NCBI GenBank assembly: GCA_043553855.1
Contig: CP121336.1
Span: forward strand, 806,001-870,000
Reading direction: 5' to 3'
Source of the DNA: JAUIAS01 sp030425395
Lineage (GTDB): Bacteria; Pseudomonadota; Alphaproteobacteria; Rhodobacterales; Rhodobacteraceae
DNA: 64,000 bases
The notes below the pieces were generated by a model. That model was not told the DNA's origin and did no database searches. It was given only the letters and a program-made list of their open reading frames with translations. Every line of letters begins with the position of its first letter. Position 1 is the stretch's first letter. Shown here piece by piece: positions 8,265 through 16,919 of the stretch. The position numbers were made by a program, and so were the translations under genes.

Positions 8265-9392
8265 CTATCGTCCCAATGTCTGACGCGCGATCACAACCTT
8301 CTGGACATCGCTCGCCCCTTCATAAATGCGCAGCGCGCGGATTTCGCGATACAGCGTCTCAACCGCGCCGCCGCTGCGCACACCCTCACCACCGTGCAAC
8401 TGAACCGCCGTATCTATGACGCGTTGCGCGGCTTCGGTTGAATAAAGCTTGGCCATCGCCGCTTCGCGGGTCGTGCGTGGCGCACCGCTGTCGCGCGCCC
8501 ATGCCGCGCGATAAACCAGCAACGCCGCGGCATCGACTTCCAGAGCCATGTCCGCGATGTGGCCCTGCACCATCTGCAAACTGGCCAACGGCGCCCCCTG
8601 CACCTGACGGCTTGTGACACGGTCCAGCGCCTCATCCAGCGCCCGGCGCGCGAATCCCAACGCGGCGGCGGCAACGGTCGGGCGGAACACGTCCAGAACG
8701 CTCATCGCGATGCGAAACCCTTCGCCCGCGGTTCCGATAAGCGAAGAGGCCGGCACCCGCACCCCGTCGAACCGCAACAGCGCCAGAGGATGCGGCGCGA
8801 TGGTTTCCAACCGCTCCACCACGCTGAACCCCGGCAGATCCGGCGTCACCAAGAAAACCGACAGCCCCTTTGCGCCCGGTGCCTCACCAGTCCGTGCGAA
8901 CACGGTATAGACATCGGCAATGCCACCGTTTGAAATCCACGTCTTTTCACCATCCAGAACATAATGATCACCGTCCCGGCGCGCGGTCATTTCCGAATTG
9001 GCCACATCCGACCCCGACCGGGGTTCAGTCAGGGCAAAGGCCGAAATCGCGGTTCCGGCCCGCGTCTTGTCCAACCAGGATTTTTGATCGTCGCTGCCAA
9101 ACAGCGTCACGGGCCCCATTCCCAGTCCCTGCATGGCAAAGGCGAAATCCGCCAACCCGTCGTGACGCGCGAGCGTCTCGCGGATCAGGCACATCGCGCG
9201 CAAATCCGGCGTGGTCCCGGTGTGACGCAGCCAGCCACCCGCGCCCAGCGCCGCCACCAGCCCCCGGCAGGCTTCATCCACGTCGCTATGATCCACCGGC
9301 AAATGTTGCGCTGCCCATTCATCAAGCGCCACCGCAAGTTCGCGGTGCCGGTCTTCAAAGAACGGCCAGTCAAGAAAACTCCGGTCAGCCAT
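8265..9392 (-). CDS. Acyl-CoA dehydrogenase family protein
   Basis: An FAD-dependent acyl-CoA dehydrogenase of 375 residues. The flavin/substrate-binding segments FALTEPRSGSDVA (about 120) and TWISNGGIADVY (about 153) are present, as are the C-terminal signature segment VQLHGGEGVRSGG and REIRALRIYEGASDVQ. In the latter the Glu of YEGAS sits where the catalytic base lies in many family members. The start 9390-9392 (MADRSFLDWPFF) follows AAGGGGG; a longer in-frame start reaching 9545 would overlap the hydratase gene. In the operon it probably oxidises a non-aromatic cyclic CoA ester. Confidence 0.9.
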   Translation of the reverse strand: MADRSFLDWPFFEDRHRELAVALDEWAAQHLPVDHSDVDEACRGLVAALGAGGWLRHTGTTPDLRAMCLIRETLARHDGLADFAFAMQGLGMGPVTLFGSDDQKSWLDKTRAGTAISAFALTEPRSGSDVANSEMTARRDGDHYVLDGEKTWISNGGIADVYTVFARTGEAPGAKGLSVFLVTPDLPGFSVVERLETIAPHPLALLRFDGVRVPASSLIGTAGEGFRIAMSVLDVFRPTVAAAALGFARRALDEALDRVTSRQVQGAPLASLQMVQGHIADMALEVDAAALLVYRAAWARDSGAPRTTREAAMAKLYSTEAAQRVIDTAVQLHGGEGVRSGGAVETLYREIRALRIYEGASDVQKVVIARQTLGR

Positions 9393-9400
9393 GAGGCACG

Positions 9401-9449
9401 CCCCCTTCTTCTGGCCCAAAATACTCCCGCCGGAGGCTCCGACGGGGCT
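9401..9449. repeat. Roseobacter-type intergenic repeat remnant
   Basis: The segment containing CTGGCCCAAAATACTCCCGC and CGGAGGCTCCGACGG resembles the short GC-rich element commonly scattered between Rhodobacteraceae genes (GGAGTATTTTTGGCCAAGAAGAAG-like on the other strand). It sits in the 88-bp gap between the hydratase and dehydrogenase genes of the operon. Only one copy was noticed in the window, so the call rests on recalled similarity. Confidence 0.4.
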
Positions 9450-9480
9450 CACATGCGCAGGTGCCTGACGGATGCGCCAT

Positions 9481-10281
9481 TCATTCGCCCTCGAACACGG
9501 GTTTTTCCTTGGCGACAAAGGCATTGTAGGCGCGGTGGAAATCACCGGTCTGCATACAAATGGCCTGCGCCTGGGCCTCGGCCTCGATCGCCTGTTCGAT
9601 GGACATGGACCATTCCTGCGCCAACATCGTCTTGGTCATCATATGGGCAAAATTCGGTCCCGCCGCGATACGGGCGGCCAACTCGCGTGCCGCGTCATTG
9701 AGGTCGCCAGCATCCACGATCCGGTTATAGAACCCCCAGCGTTCGCCTTCATCCGCACTCATCGCCCGCCCCGTATACAGGAGGTCAGCCGCGCGGCCCT
9801 GTCCGATGATCCGCGGCAGGATCGCGCAAGCGCCCATATCGCATCCGGCAAGCCCAACGCGCGTGAACAGAAACGCCGTCTTGGCCTCGGGCGTTGCAAT
9901 GCGCAGATCCGAAGCCATTGCAATGATCGCCCCCGCACCCGCGCAAATGCCGTCAATCGCCGCGATGATCGGTTTGCCGCAATTGACCATCGCCTTGACC
10001 AGATCGCCTGTCATGCGGGTGAATTGCATCAGTTCCTTCATGCTCATTTTCGTGAGCGGCCCGATAATTTCATGCACATCGCCGCCGGACGAAAAATTGC
10101 CCCCCGTGGACGCAAAAACCACGGCGTTGATGTCGTCTTCATAGACCAGCGCCCGGAACCAGTCGCGAAGTTCCGCATAGCTGTCAAAGGTCAGCGGGTT
10201 CTTGCGTTCGGGCCGGTTCAGCGAAACGGTGGCGATGCCGCCTTCGATATGGCACAGGAAATGTTTCGGCTCTGCGAGCAT
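9481..10281 (-). CDS. Enoyl-CoA hydratase/isomerase (crotonase) family protein
   Basis: A crotonase-fold protein of 266 residues. Oxyanion-hole regions are visible: ASTGGNFSSGGDVHE at about 59-73 and GICAGAGAIIAMASDLR at about 113-129. Start 10279-10281 (MLAEPKHFLC) follows AAGGAGA. Its gene begins one base after the MarR stop. It is expected to hydrate, or possibly hydrolyse, a ring-derived enoyl-CoA in the beta-oxidation-like part of the pathway. Confidence 0.9.
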   Translation of the reverse strand: MLAEPKHFLCHIEGGIATVSLNRPERKNPLTFDSYAELRDWFRALVYEDDINAVVFASTGGNFSSGGDVHEIIGPLTKMSMKELMQFTRMTGDLVKAMVNCGKPIIAAIDGICAGAGAIIAMASDLRIATPEAKTAFLFTRVGLAGCDMGACAILPRIIGQGRAADLLYTGRAMSADEGERWGFYNRIVDAGDLNDAARELAARIAAGPNFAHMMTKTMLAQEWSMSIEQAIEAEAQAQAICMQTGDFHRAYNAFVAKEKPVFEGE

Positions 10282-10282
10282 G

Positions 10283-10741
10283 TCAGCTCTCCTTCTTAAC
10301 CAATTGGGCAAGGCGTTGGGTCATGGCGTGGGCCTCTTGCGGGTCCAGATTTTCCAATGCCTTGTCGATCCATACTTCATGCGCGGCGGCCTGCCGCGCG
10401 AATTCATCCTGTCCGGCAGCGGTCAGACGCACATGCGATGCGCGCCGGTCACCCTGAACCGGGACACGTTCGACATGACCGTCCTCGACCAGCCGGTCGA
10501 TGATCCCGGTCACGTTCCCGTTCGAGACACGCAACACACCCGAAAGCTGACTCATCCGCAGGCCATCGCGGTGCCGCGACAGGGCCGCCATCACGTCGAA
10601 ACGCGGAAGCGTTGTGCCATGATCGCGGCGCAGGTTTTCCCGCAGATCCGATTCAATGGTGCGTGTGAGGCGCAACAAACGCAGCCACAGGCGCAGGCGC
10701 GCCTTGCTGGCGGGCTCGACATCGGTTTCGGGTCTGCTCAT
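10283..10741 (-). CDS. MarR family transcriptional regulator
   Basis: A 152-residue winged-helix regulator. The core LPRFDVMAALSRHRDGLRMS leads into the recognition helix region GVLRVSNGNVTGIIDRLVEDG, followed by the wing VPVQGDRRASHVRLT. Its ATG overlaps the SDR stop by four bases, so it is co-made with the pathway enzymes. MarR proteins in aryl-CoA clusters are often repressors released by the CoA thioester; that role is inferred here. The AAGCTT-centred motif in the 13791-13963 intergenic region is a candidate operator. Confidence 0.92.
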   Translation of the reverse strand: MSRPETDVEPASKARLRLWLRLLRLTRTIESDLRENLRRDHGTTLPRFDVMAALSRHRDGLRMSQLSGVLRVSNGNVTGIIDRLVEDGHVERVPVQGDRRASHVRLTAAGQDEFARQAAAHEVWIDKALENLDPQEAHAMTQRLAQLVKKES

Positions 10742-11496
10742 ATCTCGCCCCCCGACACTGACAGCGCATGGCCATTCACCGACCGCGCCGCGTCGCTGCA
10801 CAACCACAGCACGGTCTGCGCAACCTCATCGGGCTGTATGAAACGGCCTTGGGGGTTTGACCGGCGCAGTGATTTGGCCGCATCTTCGGGGCTCATTCCG
10901 GTCTTGTCCACAATATTGGCGATGGATCGGTCCAGAAGCGGCGTTTCGATAAAGCCGGGGCATACCGCGTTCACTGTCACACCGCTGCGTGCCAGTTCAA
11001 GCGCCAGTGCCCGCACGAGTCCCACGACACCGTGCTTGGCCGCGCAATAGCCCGATACATAAGGATACCCTTTGAGACCCGCAGTGGAGGCGATGGCAAT
11101 CAGCCGTCCGCCCCCTGCCTGTTCCATGTCGCCCAGACCAGCCTGAAAGCTGTTGAACACCCCCTTGAGGTTTACATCCAGCATGGATTGGAAATCTTCG
11201 GCGGTGGCCTTGCGAAAGGGCACGCTGTTGGCTGCGCCGGCATTCGCCACCACGATATCCACCGCACCGTTCAGCCCCCGCGCCTGTGCAAAGGCTGCGC
11301 GCAGCGCGACGGGATCGGTCACGTCGCAGGTAACGTAGCCGACAAAGCGATGCTGGCCTGCCACCTGGCGCAACGGGGCTTCGCGGCGCCCCATCACGGT
11401 TACTTTGGCTCCTGCATGGGCCAGCGCCAACGCAATCGCCGCACCGGTGCCGGTGCCGCCGCCTGTCACGATCGCATGTTGGCCGGTCAGGCTCAT
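10738..11496 (-). CDS. Short-chain dehydrogenase/reductase, likely hydroxyacyl-CoA dehydrogenase step
   Basis: A classical SDR of 252 residues. It has the cofactor motif TGGGTGTGAAIA near residue 11, NAG in VVANAGAANS, the catalytic Ser in IAIASTAG and Tyr-x3-Lys in YCAAKHG. The C-terminal SVSGGEI ending is typical. It overlaps the monooxygenase stop by four bases and the MarR start by four bases. By analogy with 2-aminobenzoyl-CoA clusters it would oxidise a hydroxy ring intermediate; the NAD/NADP preference was not determined. Confidence 0.9.
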   Translation of the reverse strand: MSLTGQHAIVTGGGTGTGAAIALALAHAGAKVTVMGRREAPLRQVAGQHRFVGYVTCDVTDPVALRAAFAQARGLNGAVDIVVANAGAANSVPFRKATAEDFQSMLDVNLKGVFNSFQAGLGDMEQAGGGRLIAIASTAGLKGYPYVSGYCAAKHGVVGLVRALALELARSGVTVNAVCPGFIETPLLDRSIANIVDKTGMSPEDAAKSLRRSNPQGRFIQPDEVAQTVLWLCSDAARSVNGHALSVSGGEI

Positions 11497-13790
11497 ACCC
11501 GCTCTGCCTCTGCTTCGGCCTCGCGATCCGCAAGCCGCCAGAACTGATCCCGCCCGGCTTCATAAGGCAGGGGCCAGAATGCATTCCGATCCCCGATGCG
11601 GGCACCTTCGTGCAGGGTCCAATACGGATCAGAGAGATGGGGCCGTCCCACCGCCACCAGATCGGCACGCCCTGCGAGCAAGATGGAATTGGCGTGATCG
11701 GCCTCATAGATATTGCCCACCGCCATGGTCGCGATCCCTGCCTCGTTTCGGATGCGGTCAGAGAACGGGGTCTGGAACATCCGCCCATAAACGGGGCGCG
11801 CCTCGGTCGAGGTCTGGCCAGCGGAAACGTCGATGATATCAGCCCCTGCCGCGTGGAACATCCGCGCGATTTCGACCGCCTCAGGCGGCGTCACACCATC
11901 GTCACCGACCCAGTCATTTGCGGAAATGCGCACCGACATCGGCTTGGCCTCCGGCCAGACCGCGCGCATTGCCGCGAAAACCTCCAGCGGATAGCGCATT
12001 CGGTTTTCCAGTGATCCGCCATAGTCATCGCGGCGGATATTGGACACCGGGCTGATAAACGACGACAAGAGATATCCATGTGCCGCGTGCAGTTCGATCA
12101 TGTCAAAACCCGCGCGGTCGGCCATTAAGGCAGCATTTACAAACTGATCTCGGATTTCGGTCATCTCGGTGCGGGTAATTTCGCGCGGCGTCGCGTTTTC
12201 GGCTGACCATGGCACCGCCGAGGCGGACAACAGGTCCCAGTTTCCACGAACCAGCGGTTTGTCCATTCCCTCCCATCCGATGCGGGTGGATCCCTTGCGT
12301 CCCGAATGCCCGATCTGGCAGCAGATGCGCGCTTTTGTTTCGCTGTGCACGAAATCCGTCAGCCGCCGCCAAGCGGCCGTGTGCTCGGGCGCGTACAGCC
12401 CCGGGCAGCCCGGCGTGATCCGACCGGTATCCGATACACAGGTCATTTCGGTATAGACCAGACCGGCACCGCCCTTCGCGCGCTCACCGTAATGGATCAG
12501 GTGCCAATCGGTGGGACAGCCATCCACCGCCTTGTATTGCGCCATGGGCGACACAACGATGCGGTTGGCAAGCTCCATTTCCCGCAGCCTGTAAGGGGCA
12601 AACATCGGTGCACGCACCGGCGCGTCCGGCGCGGCCCCCGCGCGTTCCTGAAACCACTTTTCCGCGCCAGCCAACCATTCGGGATCGCGTTCGCGCAAGT
12701 TTTCGTGGCTGATCCGCTGGGACCGGGTGAGCAATGAATAATTGAGCTGCACCGGATCCAGATCGAGATAGCGTTCCACCTCTTCGAACCATTCCAGCGA
12801 ATTTCGCGCCGCCGATTGCAGGCGCAGCACTTCCAGACGGCGTTCATCCTCATATCGTTCAAAGGCACGATCCAGATTGGTTTCTTCAGTGACCAGTTGA
12901 GCCAGAGAAATCGCACTTTCCATGGCCAGCTTGGACCCCGACCCAATGGAAAAATGCGCCGTCGCAGCCGCATCACCCATCAGCACCACATTCTTGTGCG
13001 ACCACTTGCTGCACAGAACACGTGGGAACCGGATCCAGGCAGAGCCCCGGATGTGATTTGCGTTGGTCATAAGGGAATGACCGCCAAGATAATCTTTGAA
13101 TATCTCTTCGCAGGTGGCGATGGATTCTTCCTGCGTCATGTCCGCAAAGCCAAACTTTTCGAACGTCTCAGGCCCGCATTCGACGATGAATGTCGCGGTA
13201 TCGTCATTGAACTGATAGGCGTGAACCCAGATCCAGCCGTGCTCGGTTTGCTCAAAGATGAACGTAAAGGCATCGTCGAATTTCTGATGCGTGCCAAGCC
13301 AGACAAAGTGGCAGGTGCGCAGATCTACATCCGGCTGGAACGTGTCACTGAATTCGGTTCGGGTGCGCGAATTCAACCCGTCCGAGGCAACCACGATGTC
13401 GTAGTCGTCCATATAGGCCGATGCCTCTGCAACCTCCGCCTCAAACTGCAGGTCAATTCCCAATTCCTGCGCACGGGCCTGCAGGATCAAAAGCAATTGC
13501 TTGCGTCCAATCCCGCAGAACCCGTGGCCGGAGGATACCAACCGCTCGCCCTTGTGATGCAGGGCAATGTCATCCCAATAGGCGAAATGCGATCGGATCT
13601 CCGCAGCACTAACCGGGTCGTTCGCCTCGAGATTGTCGAGCGTCTCATCGGACAACACGACCCCCCAGCCAAACGTATCGTCAGCCCTGTTGCGCTCCAT
13701 GACGGTGACCTGTGCATCCGGTTGGCGAAGCTTGAGGGATATCGCAAAGTAGAGGCCAGCGGGCCCACCTCCCAGACATAGAACCTTCAT
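11493..13790 (-). CDS. Fused FAD monooxygenase/OYE-type reductase, 2-aminobenzoyl-CoA monooxygenase/reductase or salicylyl-CoA 5-hydroxylase family
   Basis: A 765-residue bifunctional flavoprotein. The N-terminal half is a group A aromatic hydroxylase with the Rossmann motif CLGGGPAGLYFA at 5-16 and the second FAD motif VVLMGDAAATAHF near 280. From about residue 395 it is an old-yellow-enzyme-like barrel (RIVVSPMAQYKAVDGCPTDW, then GYLLSSFISP). This exact fusion is that of 2-aminobenzoyl-CoA monooxygenase/reductase, which hydroxylates and then dearomatises the ring, and databases often label it salicylyl-CoA 5-hydroxylase. The start at 13788-13790 follows GGAGG. It is the first gene of the operon, 173 bp from the divergent KAS III-like gene. 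Aniline-type versus phenol-type substrate cannot be settled from sequence alone; RidA in the operon favours the amino compound. Confidence 0.85.
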   Translation of the reverse strand: MKVLCLGGGPAGLYFAISLKLRQPDAQVTVMERNRADDTFGWGVVLSDETLDNLEANDPVSAAEIRSHFAYWDDIALHHKGERLVSSGHGFCGIGRKQLLLILQARAQELGIDLQFEAEVAEASAYMDDYDIVVASDGLNSRTRTEFSDTFQPDVDLRTCHFVWLGTHQKFDDAFTFIFEQTEHGWIWVHAYQFNDDTATFIVECGPETFEKFGFADMTQEESIATCEEIFKDYLGGHSLMTNANHIRGSAWIRFPRVLCSKWSHKNVVLMGDAAATAHFSIGSGSKLAMESAISLAQLVTEETNLDRAFERYEDERRLEVLRLQSAARNSLEWFEEVERYLDLDPVQLNYSLLTRSQRISHENLRERDPEWLAGAEKWFQERAGAAPDAPVRAPMFAPYRLREMELANRIVVSPMAQYKAVDGCPTDWHLIHYGERAKGGAGLVYTEMTCVSDTGRITPGCPGLYAPEHTAAWRRLTDFVHSETKARICCQIGHSGRKGSTRIGWEGMDKPLVRGNWDLLSASAVPWSAENATPREITRTEMTEIRDQFVNAALMADRAGFDMIELHAAHGYLLSSFISPVSNIRRDDYGGSLENRMRYPLEVFAAMRAVWPEAKPMSVRISANDWVGDDGVTPPEAVEIARMFHAAGADIIDVSAGQTSTEARPVYGRMFQTPFSDRIRNEAGIATMAVGNIYEADHANSILLAGRADLVAVGRPHLSDPYWTLHEGARIGDRNAFWPLPYEAGRDQFWRLADREAEAEAERV

Positions 13791-13963
13791 TCCGTCGCCT
13801 CCATCCTGCACGAGTCACCTGCGATGCTAGAGAAGTCGATTTTTATTTCAAGCTTAAAGTTTCAGGCATAAAACAACTGACCCGCCGCCTATTTCCCTCG
13901 GACAGGCTTGCTCAATCTCGGATGCATCGGTAATTTCCATCAAAATCTGACAGGGGGTGCACC
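13791..13963. promoter_or_regulatory. Divergent control region of the CoA pathway operon and KAS III-like gene, with candidate MarR site
   Basis: This AT-richer stretch separates the two divergent transcription units. At about 13845-13862 it contains ATTTCAAGCTTAAAGTTT, an imperfect dyad centred on AAGCTT (13850-13855). MarR-type repressors of aryl-CoA clusters bind short dyads of this kind, so it is a candidate operator for the regulator at 10283-10741. No unambiguous -35/-10 pair was assigned. Confidence 0.4.
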
Positions 13964-15091
13964 GTGACGATCAGGCCAGCGATTACAGGTTCGGGGGTTT
14001 TCACACCCGCCAACATCATCACCAATGCCGAACTCGTCGAGGCGTTCAACGCCTATGTCGATCTTTACAACGCGCAAAACGCCCAAGCGATCGACGCAGG
14101 CGATCTGCCGGCCAAGGACTATTCTTCAGAAGAGTTCATTCAAAAGGCCAGCGGCATCGAACAGCGTTATGTCATCGACAAATCAGGTGTCCTTGATCCC
14201 AGTGTGATGCATCCCCTGCTGCGCCAGCGCGACGATGACGAACCATCACTGATGGCAGAGATGGGTGTCGATGCCGCGAACAAGGCGCTGGCGCAGGCCG
14301 GGTGCCGTGCGGAGGATGTTGATCTGGTGATCTGCGCCGCGTCCAACATGGAACGCGCCTATCCGGCGGTGGCCATCGAAATCCAGAAATTGCTGGGCGT
14401 GCAGGGCTTTGCCTTTGATATGAACGTCGCATGCTCGTCGGCCACCTTCGGCATTCAAGCTGCTGCTGATATGGTACGGGCCGGGTCCGTGCGCAGGGCG
14501 CTGGTGGTCAACCCCGAGATTTGTTCGGCGCATCTGGAATGGCGCGACCGGGATTGCCATTTCATCTTTGGCGATGTGGCCACAGCCGTTGTGATCGAAC
14601 CTGTCGAAGACGCAAAAGGCCCTTGCTTCGAAATACGCTCGACACGCTGCGCGACAGAGTTTTCCAACAACATCCGCAACAACAACGGGTTCTTGCGCCG
14701 ATCCCGGCCCGACGGCGTGGCCGACCGCCGCGACATGCAGTTCATGCAGAACGGCCGAAAGGTGTTCAAGGAGGTTCTCCCCATGGTGAGCGCGCATATG
14801 GGCGCGCACATGTCGGATGAGGGCATCGACCGTGACGAGATCAAGCGGCTCTGGCTGCACCAAGCCAACAAATCGATGAACGATTTTATCGGACGCAAGG
14901 TTTTGGGCCGGGAGCCGGAAGCCGGTGAACAACCCAACATTCTGCAAGACTACGCCAACACCTCTTCGGCGGGGTCGATCATTGCGTTTTCCAAATACTC
15001 GGACGATCTGGCAGATGGCGATATCGGTATCATCTGTTCCTTTGGCGCGGGGTACTCCGTGGGGTCGGTCGTGGTTCAGCGGCACGGTTAA
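13964..15091 (+). CDS. Beta-ketoacyl-ACP synthase III-like thiolase-fold enzyme
   Basis: A 375-residue KAS III/FabH-like condensing enzyme. The catalytic triad is visible: Cys in MNVACSSATFG (about 152), His in LHQANKSMNDF (about 305) and Asn in YANTSSAGSI (about 340). It is longer than housekeeping FabH (about 320), with an inserted segment around residues 25-60. The start is GTG at 13964 behind ACAGGGGGTGC. It is divergent from the aryl-CoA operon and shares its 173-bp control region, which suggests co-regulation. It might condense, cleave or transfer acyl groups derived from the ring product, or be an unrelated fatty-acid starter enzyme. Confidence 0.85.
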   Translation: MTIRPAITGSGVFTPANIITNAELVEAFNAYVDLYNAQNAQAIDAGDLPAKDYSSEEFIQKASGIEQRYVIDKSGVLDPSVMHPLLRQRDDDEPSLMAEMGVDAANKALAQAGCRAEDVDLVICAASNMERAYPAVAIEIQKLLGVQGFAFDMNVACSSATFGIQAAADMVRAGSVRRALVVNPEICSAHLEWRDRDCHFIFGDVATAVVIEPVEDAKGPCFEIRSTRCATEFSNNIRNNNGFLRRSRPDGVADRRDMQFMQNGRKVFKEVLPMVSAHMGAHMSDEGIDRDEIKRLWLHQANKSMNDFIGRKVLGREPEAGEQPNILQDYANTSSAGSIIAFSKYSDDLADGDIGIICSFGAGYSVGSVVVQRHG

Positions 15092-15157
15092 TGGCCGTGC
15101 CGAATTCGTCATGCGTTGCGGCTTGCCGTGCGTGGCGGGCCGGTTTATGCGATCCAC

Positions 15158-15742
15158 ATGCCCAAGCTTTTCTTCAATTACTCGACCATGAACGCCGGAA
15201 AATCGACGGTGCTTCTTCAGGCGTCCCACAATTATCGTGAAAACGGGATGCAAACCTATTTGCTGACCGCCAATCTGGATGACAGGGCCGGGGCCGGGCG
15301 GATCGCATCGCGCATCGGCATCGGCCAAGAGGCGGATACCTTCACCGCCAACGACGATCTGTTCGCGCGTATCGCTGTGCGTCAACAGGAGGGGCCAGTT
15401 GCCTGCGTCTTTGTCGATGAGGCACAGTTTCTGACCAAGGATCAGGTCTGGCAACTGGCACGCGCGGTCGATGACCTGAATGTGCCGGTGATGTGCTACG
15501 GACTGCGCGTCGATTTTCAGGGCGAACTGTTCCCGGGTTCGGCGGCGCTATTGGCATGGGCGGATGAAATGCGCGAAGTGCGCACCATCTGCCACTGCGG
15601 CAAGAAGGCGACAATGGTGGTGCGTCTGGGGACCGACGGCAAGGCGCAGCTGGCTGGCGATCAGGTGCAGATCGGGGGCAACGAAACCTATCAATCTCTC
15701 TGCCGCCGACACTGGCGCGCTGCTGTCGGTGACGCTGGTTAG
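15158..15742 (+). CDS. tdk: Thymidine kinase
   Basis: Phosphorylates thymidine for the nucleotide salvage pathway in the cytoplasm. The 194 residues contain the P-loop STMNAGKSTVLL near 9, the DEAQF motif (VFVDEAQFL) near 86, and a zinc site (ICHCGKKA, then SLCRRHW). The start at 15158 (MPKLFFNYS) fits the family; an in-frame start at 15116 would add 14 residues of no family character. It has no strong Shine-Dalgarno sequence. Its stop overlaps that of the convergent csaA-like gene by four bases. Confidence 0.95.
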   Translation: MPKLFFNYSTMNAGKSTVLLQASHNYRENGMQTYLLTANLDDRAGAGRIASRIGIGQEADTFTANDDLFARIAVRQQEGPVACVFVDEAQFLTKDQVWQLARAVDDLNVPVMCYGLRVDFQGELFPGSAALLAWADEMREVRTICHCGKKATMVVRLGTDGKAQLAGDQVQIGGNETYQSLCRRHWRAAVGDAG

Positions 15743-16077
15743 TGCATTCGTCCGCCAATAGGCACGTCCTGATCCGGGCCGATCAGGACAATCTCGCCAT
15801 CAGCATCCGGCAACCCGAGTACGAGGATTTCCGACATGAACGGCCCGATTTGCCGGGGCGGGAAGTTCACCACCGCCATGACCTGTTTTCCCACAATTTC
15901 TTCTGGCGCGTAATGCCGGGTGATCTGAGCGGAAGATTTCCGCACACCGATGTCACCGCCAAAATCGACCCACAGCTTGATCGCGGGTTTGCGTGCCTCT
16001 GGAAAAGGCTGGGCGTCCACGACGCGGCCGACCCGGATATCAACCTTCAGAAAATCGTCAACGGACAGATCAGCCAC
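15739..16077 (-). CDS. tRNA-binding domain protein, CsaA-like
   Basis: A 112-residue protein made of one OB-fold tRNA-binding domain (FLKVDIRVGRVVDAQPFPEARKPA, split here into LKVDIRVGRV and EARKPAIKLWVDFG). CsaA-type proteins are export-related chaperones or tRNA-structure binders. The start is taken as GTG at 16075-16077 (VADLSVDDF), which gives the family length and has GGGAG 7 nt upstream; an ATG at 16113 would add residues inside proC. The gene overlaps the proC stop by eight bases. Confidence 0.85.
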   Translation of the reverse strand: MADLSVDDFLKVDIRVGRVVDAQPFPEARKPAIKLWVDFGGDIGVRKSSAQITRHYAPEEIVGKQVMAVVNFPPRQIGPFMSEILVLGLPDADGEIVLIGPDQDVPIGGRMH

Positions 16078-16885
16078 GGGACAACTCCCTTGATCGGTTG
16101 GCGGCGGCGGCAACCGCCTTGGTCAGCAGTGGCGGGAAACCCGCAGCGTCATCCATAAGCACCTCAAGCGCGGCCTGCGTGGTGCCGTTGGGGCTGGTGA
16201 CGTTCACCCGCAGTTGCGCGGGGTCTTCCTCGACCGCCTCGGCAAGGGCACCCGCTCCGGCGACCGTCGCCTTGGCCAGTTGCATCGCCATTTCGTCCGG
16301 CAGGCCCTGCGCCACACCGGCAGCGGCCAGCGTTTCGATCAGGTGGAACACATAGGCCGGGCCAGACCCGCTGACCCCGGTTACCGCATCCATCTGCGCT
16401 TCGTCCTGTAGCTCCACCGTCTGCCCCACTGCGGATAACAATGCGCGGGCAAGCGCGACATGGTCAGCGTTGGCGTGGTCATTCCCGATCAGTGCGGTAA
16501 TGCCCTTGCCAATCGCGGCAGGGGTGTTGGGCATGGCGCGCACCACGGGCGTGCCCGCGCCAAGGATGGATTCAAAATATGACATCGGTGTGCCTGCGGC
16601 CACGGACACGAACAGCGTGTCACCGCCCCCCATTGCGGCGGCCGTTGGCAAAGCCTCGGCCATCATCTGCGGCTTGACTGCAACCAGAACGATTGCGGGT
16701 GCCGCGGGAAGGTCCATGTTTATGTTCACGCCCTGTGCGTTGACCCAGTCAGACGGTGCCGGGTCGATCACATAAACGGACGTCGCTGGCAGCCCACCGG
16801 CCAGCCAACCGGCCAACATCGCCGACCCCATCTTGCCACATCCCAACAGGACCAGCCCCCGGTCGGCCACTGACTGCATATCCAT
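16070..16885 (-). CDS. proC: Pyrroline-5-carboxylate reductase
   Basis: Catalyses the last step of proline synthesis, reduction of 1-pyrroline-5-carboxylate with NAD(P)H. The 271-residue product has the Rossmann motif LVLLGCGKMGSAMLAGWL near 11 and the family segment RAMPNTPAAIGKGITAL near 120. The C-terminal signature V(T)GVSGSGPAYVFHLIE sits near 165. The start at 16883-16885 (MDMQSVADRG) follows AAAGGGGG. It is upstream of and overlaps the csaA-like gene, and follows the ybjN-like gene by 34 bp. Confidence 0.95.
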   Translation of the reverse strand: MDMQSVADRGLVLLGCGKMGSAMLAGWLAGGLPATSVYVIDPAPSDWVNAQGVNINMDLPAAPAIVLVAVKPQMMAEALPTAAAMGGGDTLFVSVAAGTPMSYFESILGAGTPVVRAMPNTPAAIGKGITALIGNDHANADHVALARALLSAVGQTVELQDEAQMDAVTGVSGSGPAYVFHLIETLAAAGVAQGLPDEMAMQLAKATVAGAGALAEAVEEDPAQLRVNVTSPNGTTQAALEVLMDDAAGFPPLLTKAVAAAANRSRELSRG

Positions 16886-16919
16886 ATCGCCCCCTTTCGT
16901 TGCACATCGGGGGCAAGGT

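Noticed and set aside
14246..15454. A 402-codon open frame on the minus strand over the KAS III-like gene and tdk
   Set aside because: It is complementary to two genes with intact catalytic motifs, and has no ribosome site or recognisable domain.
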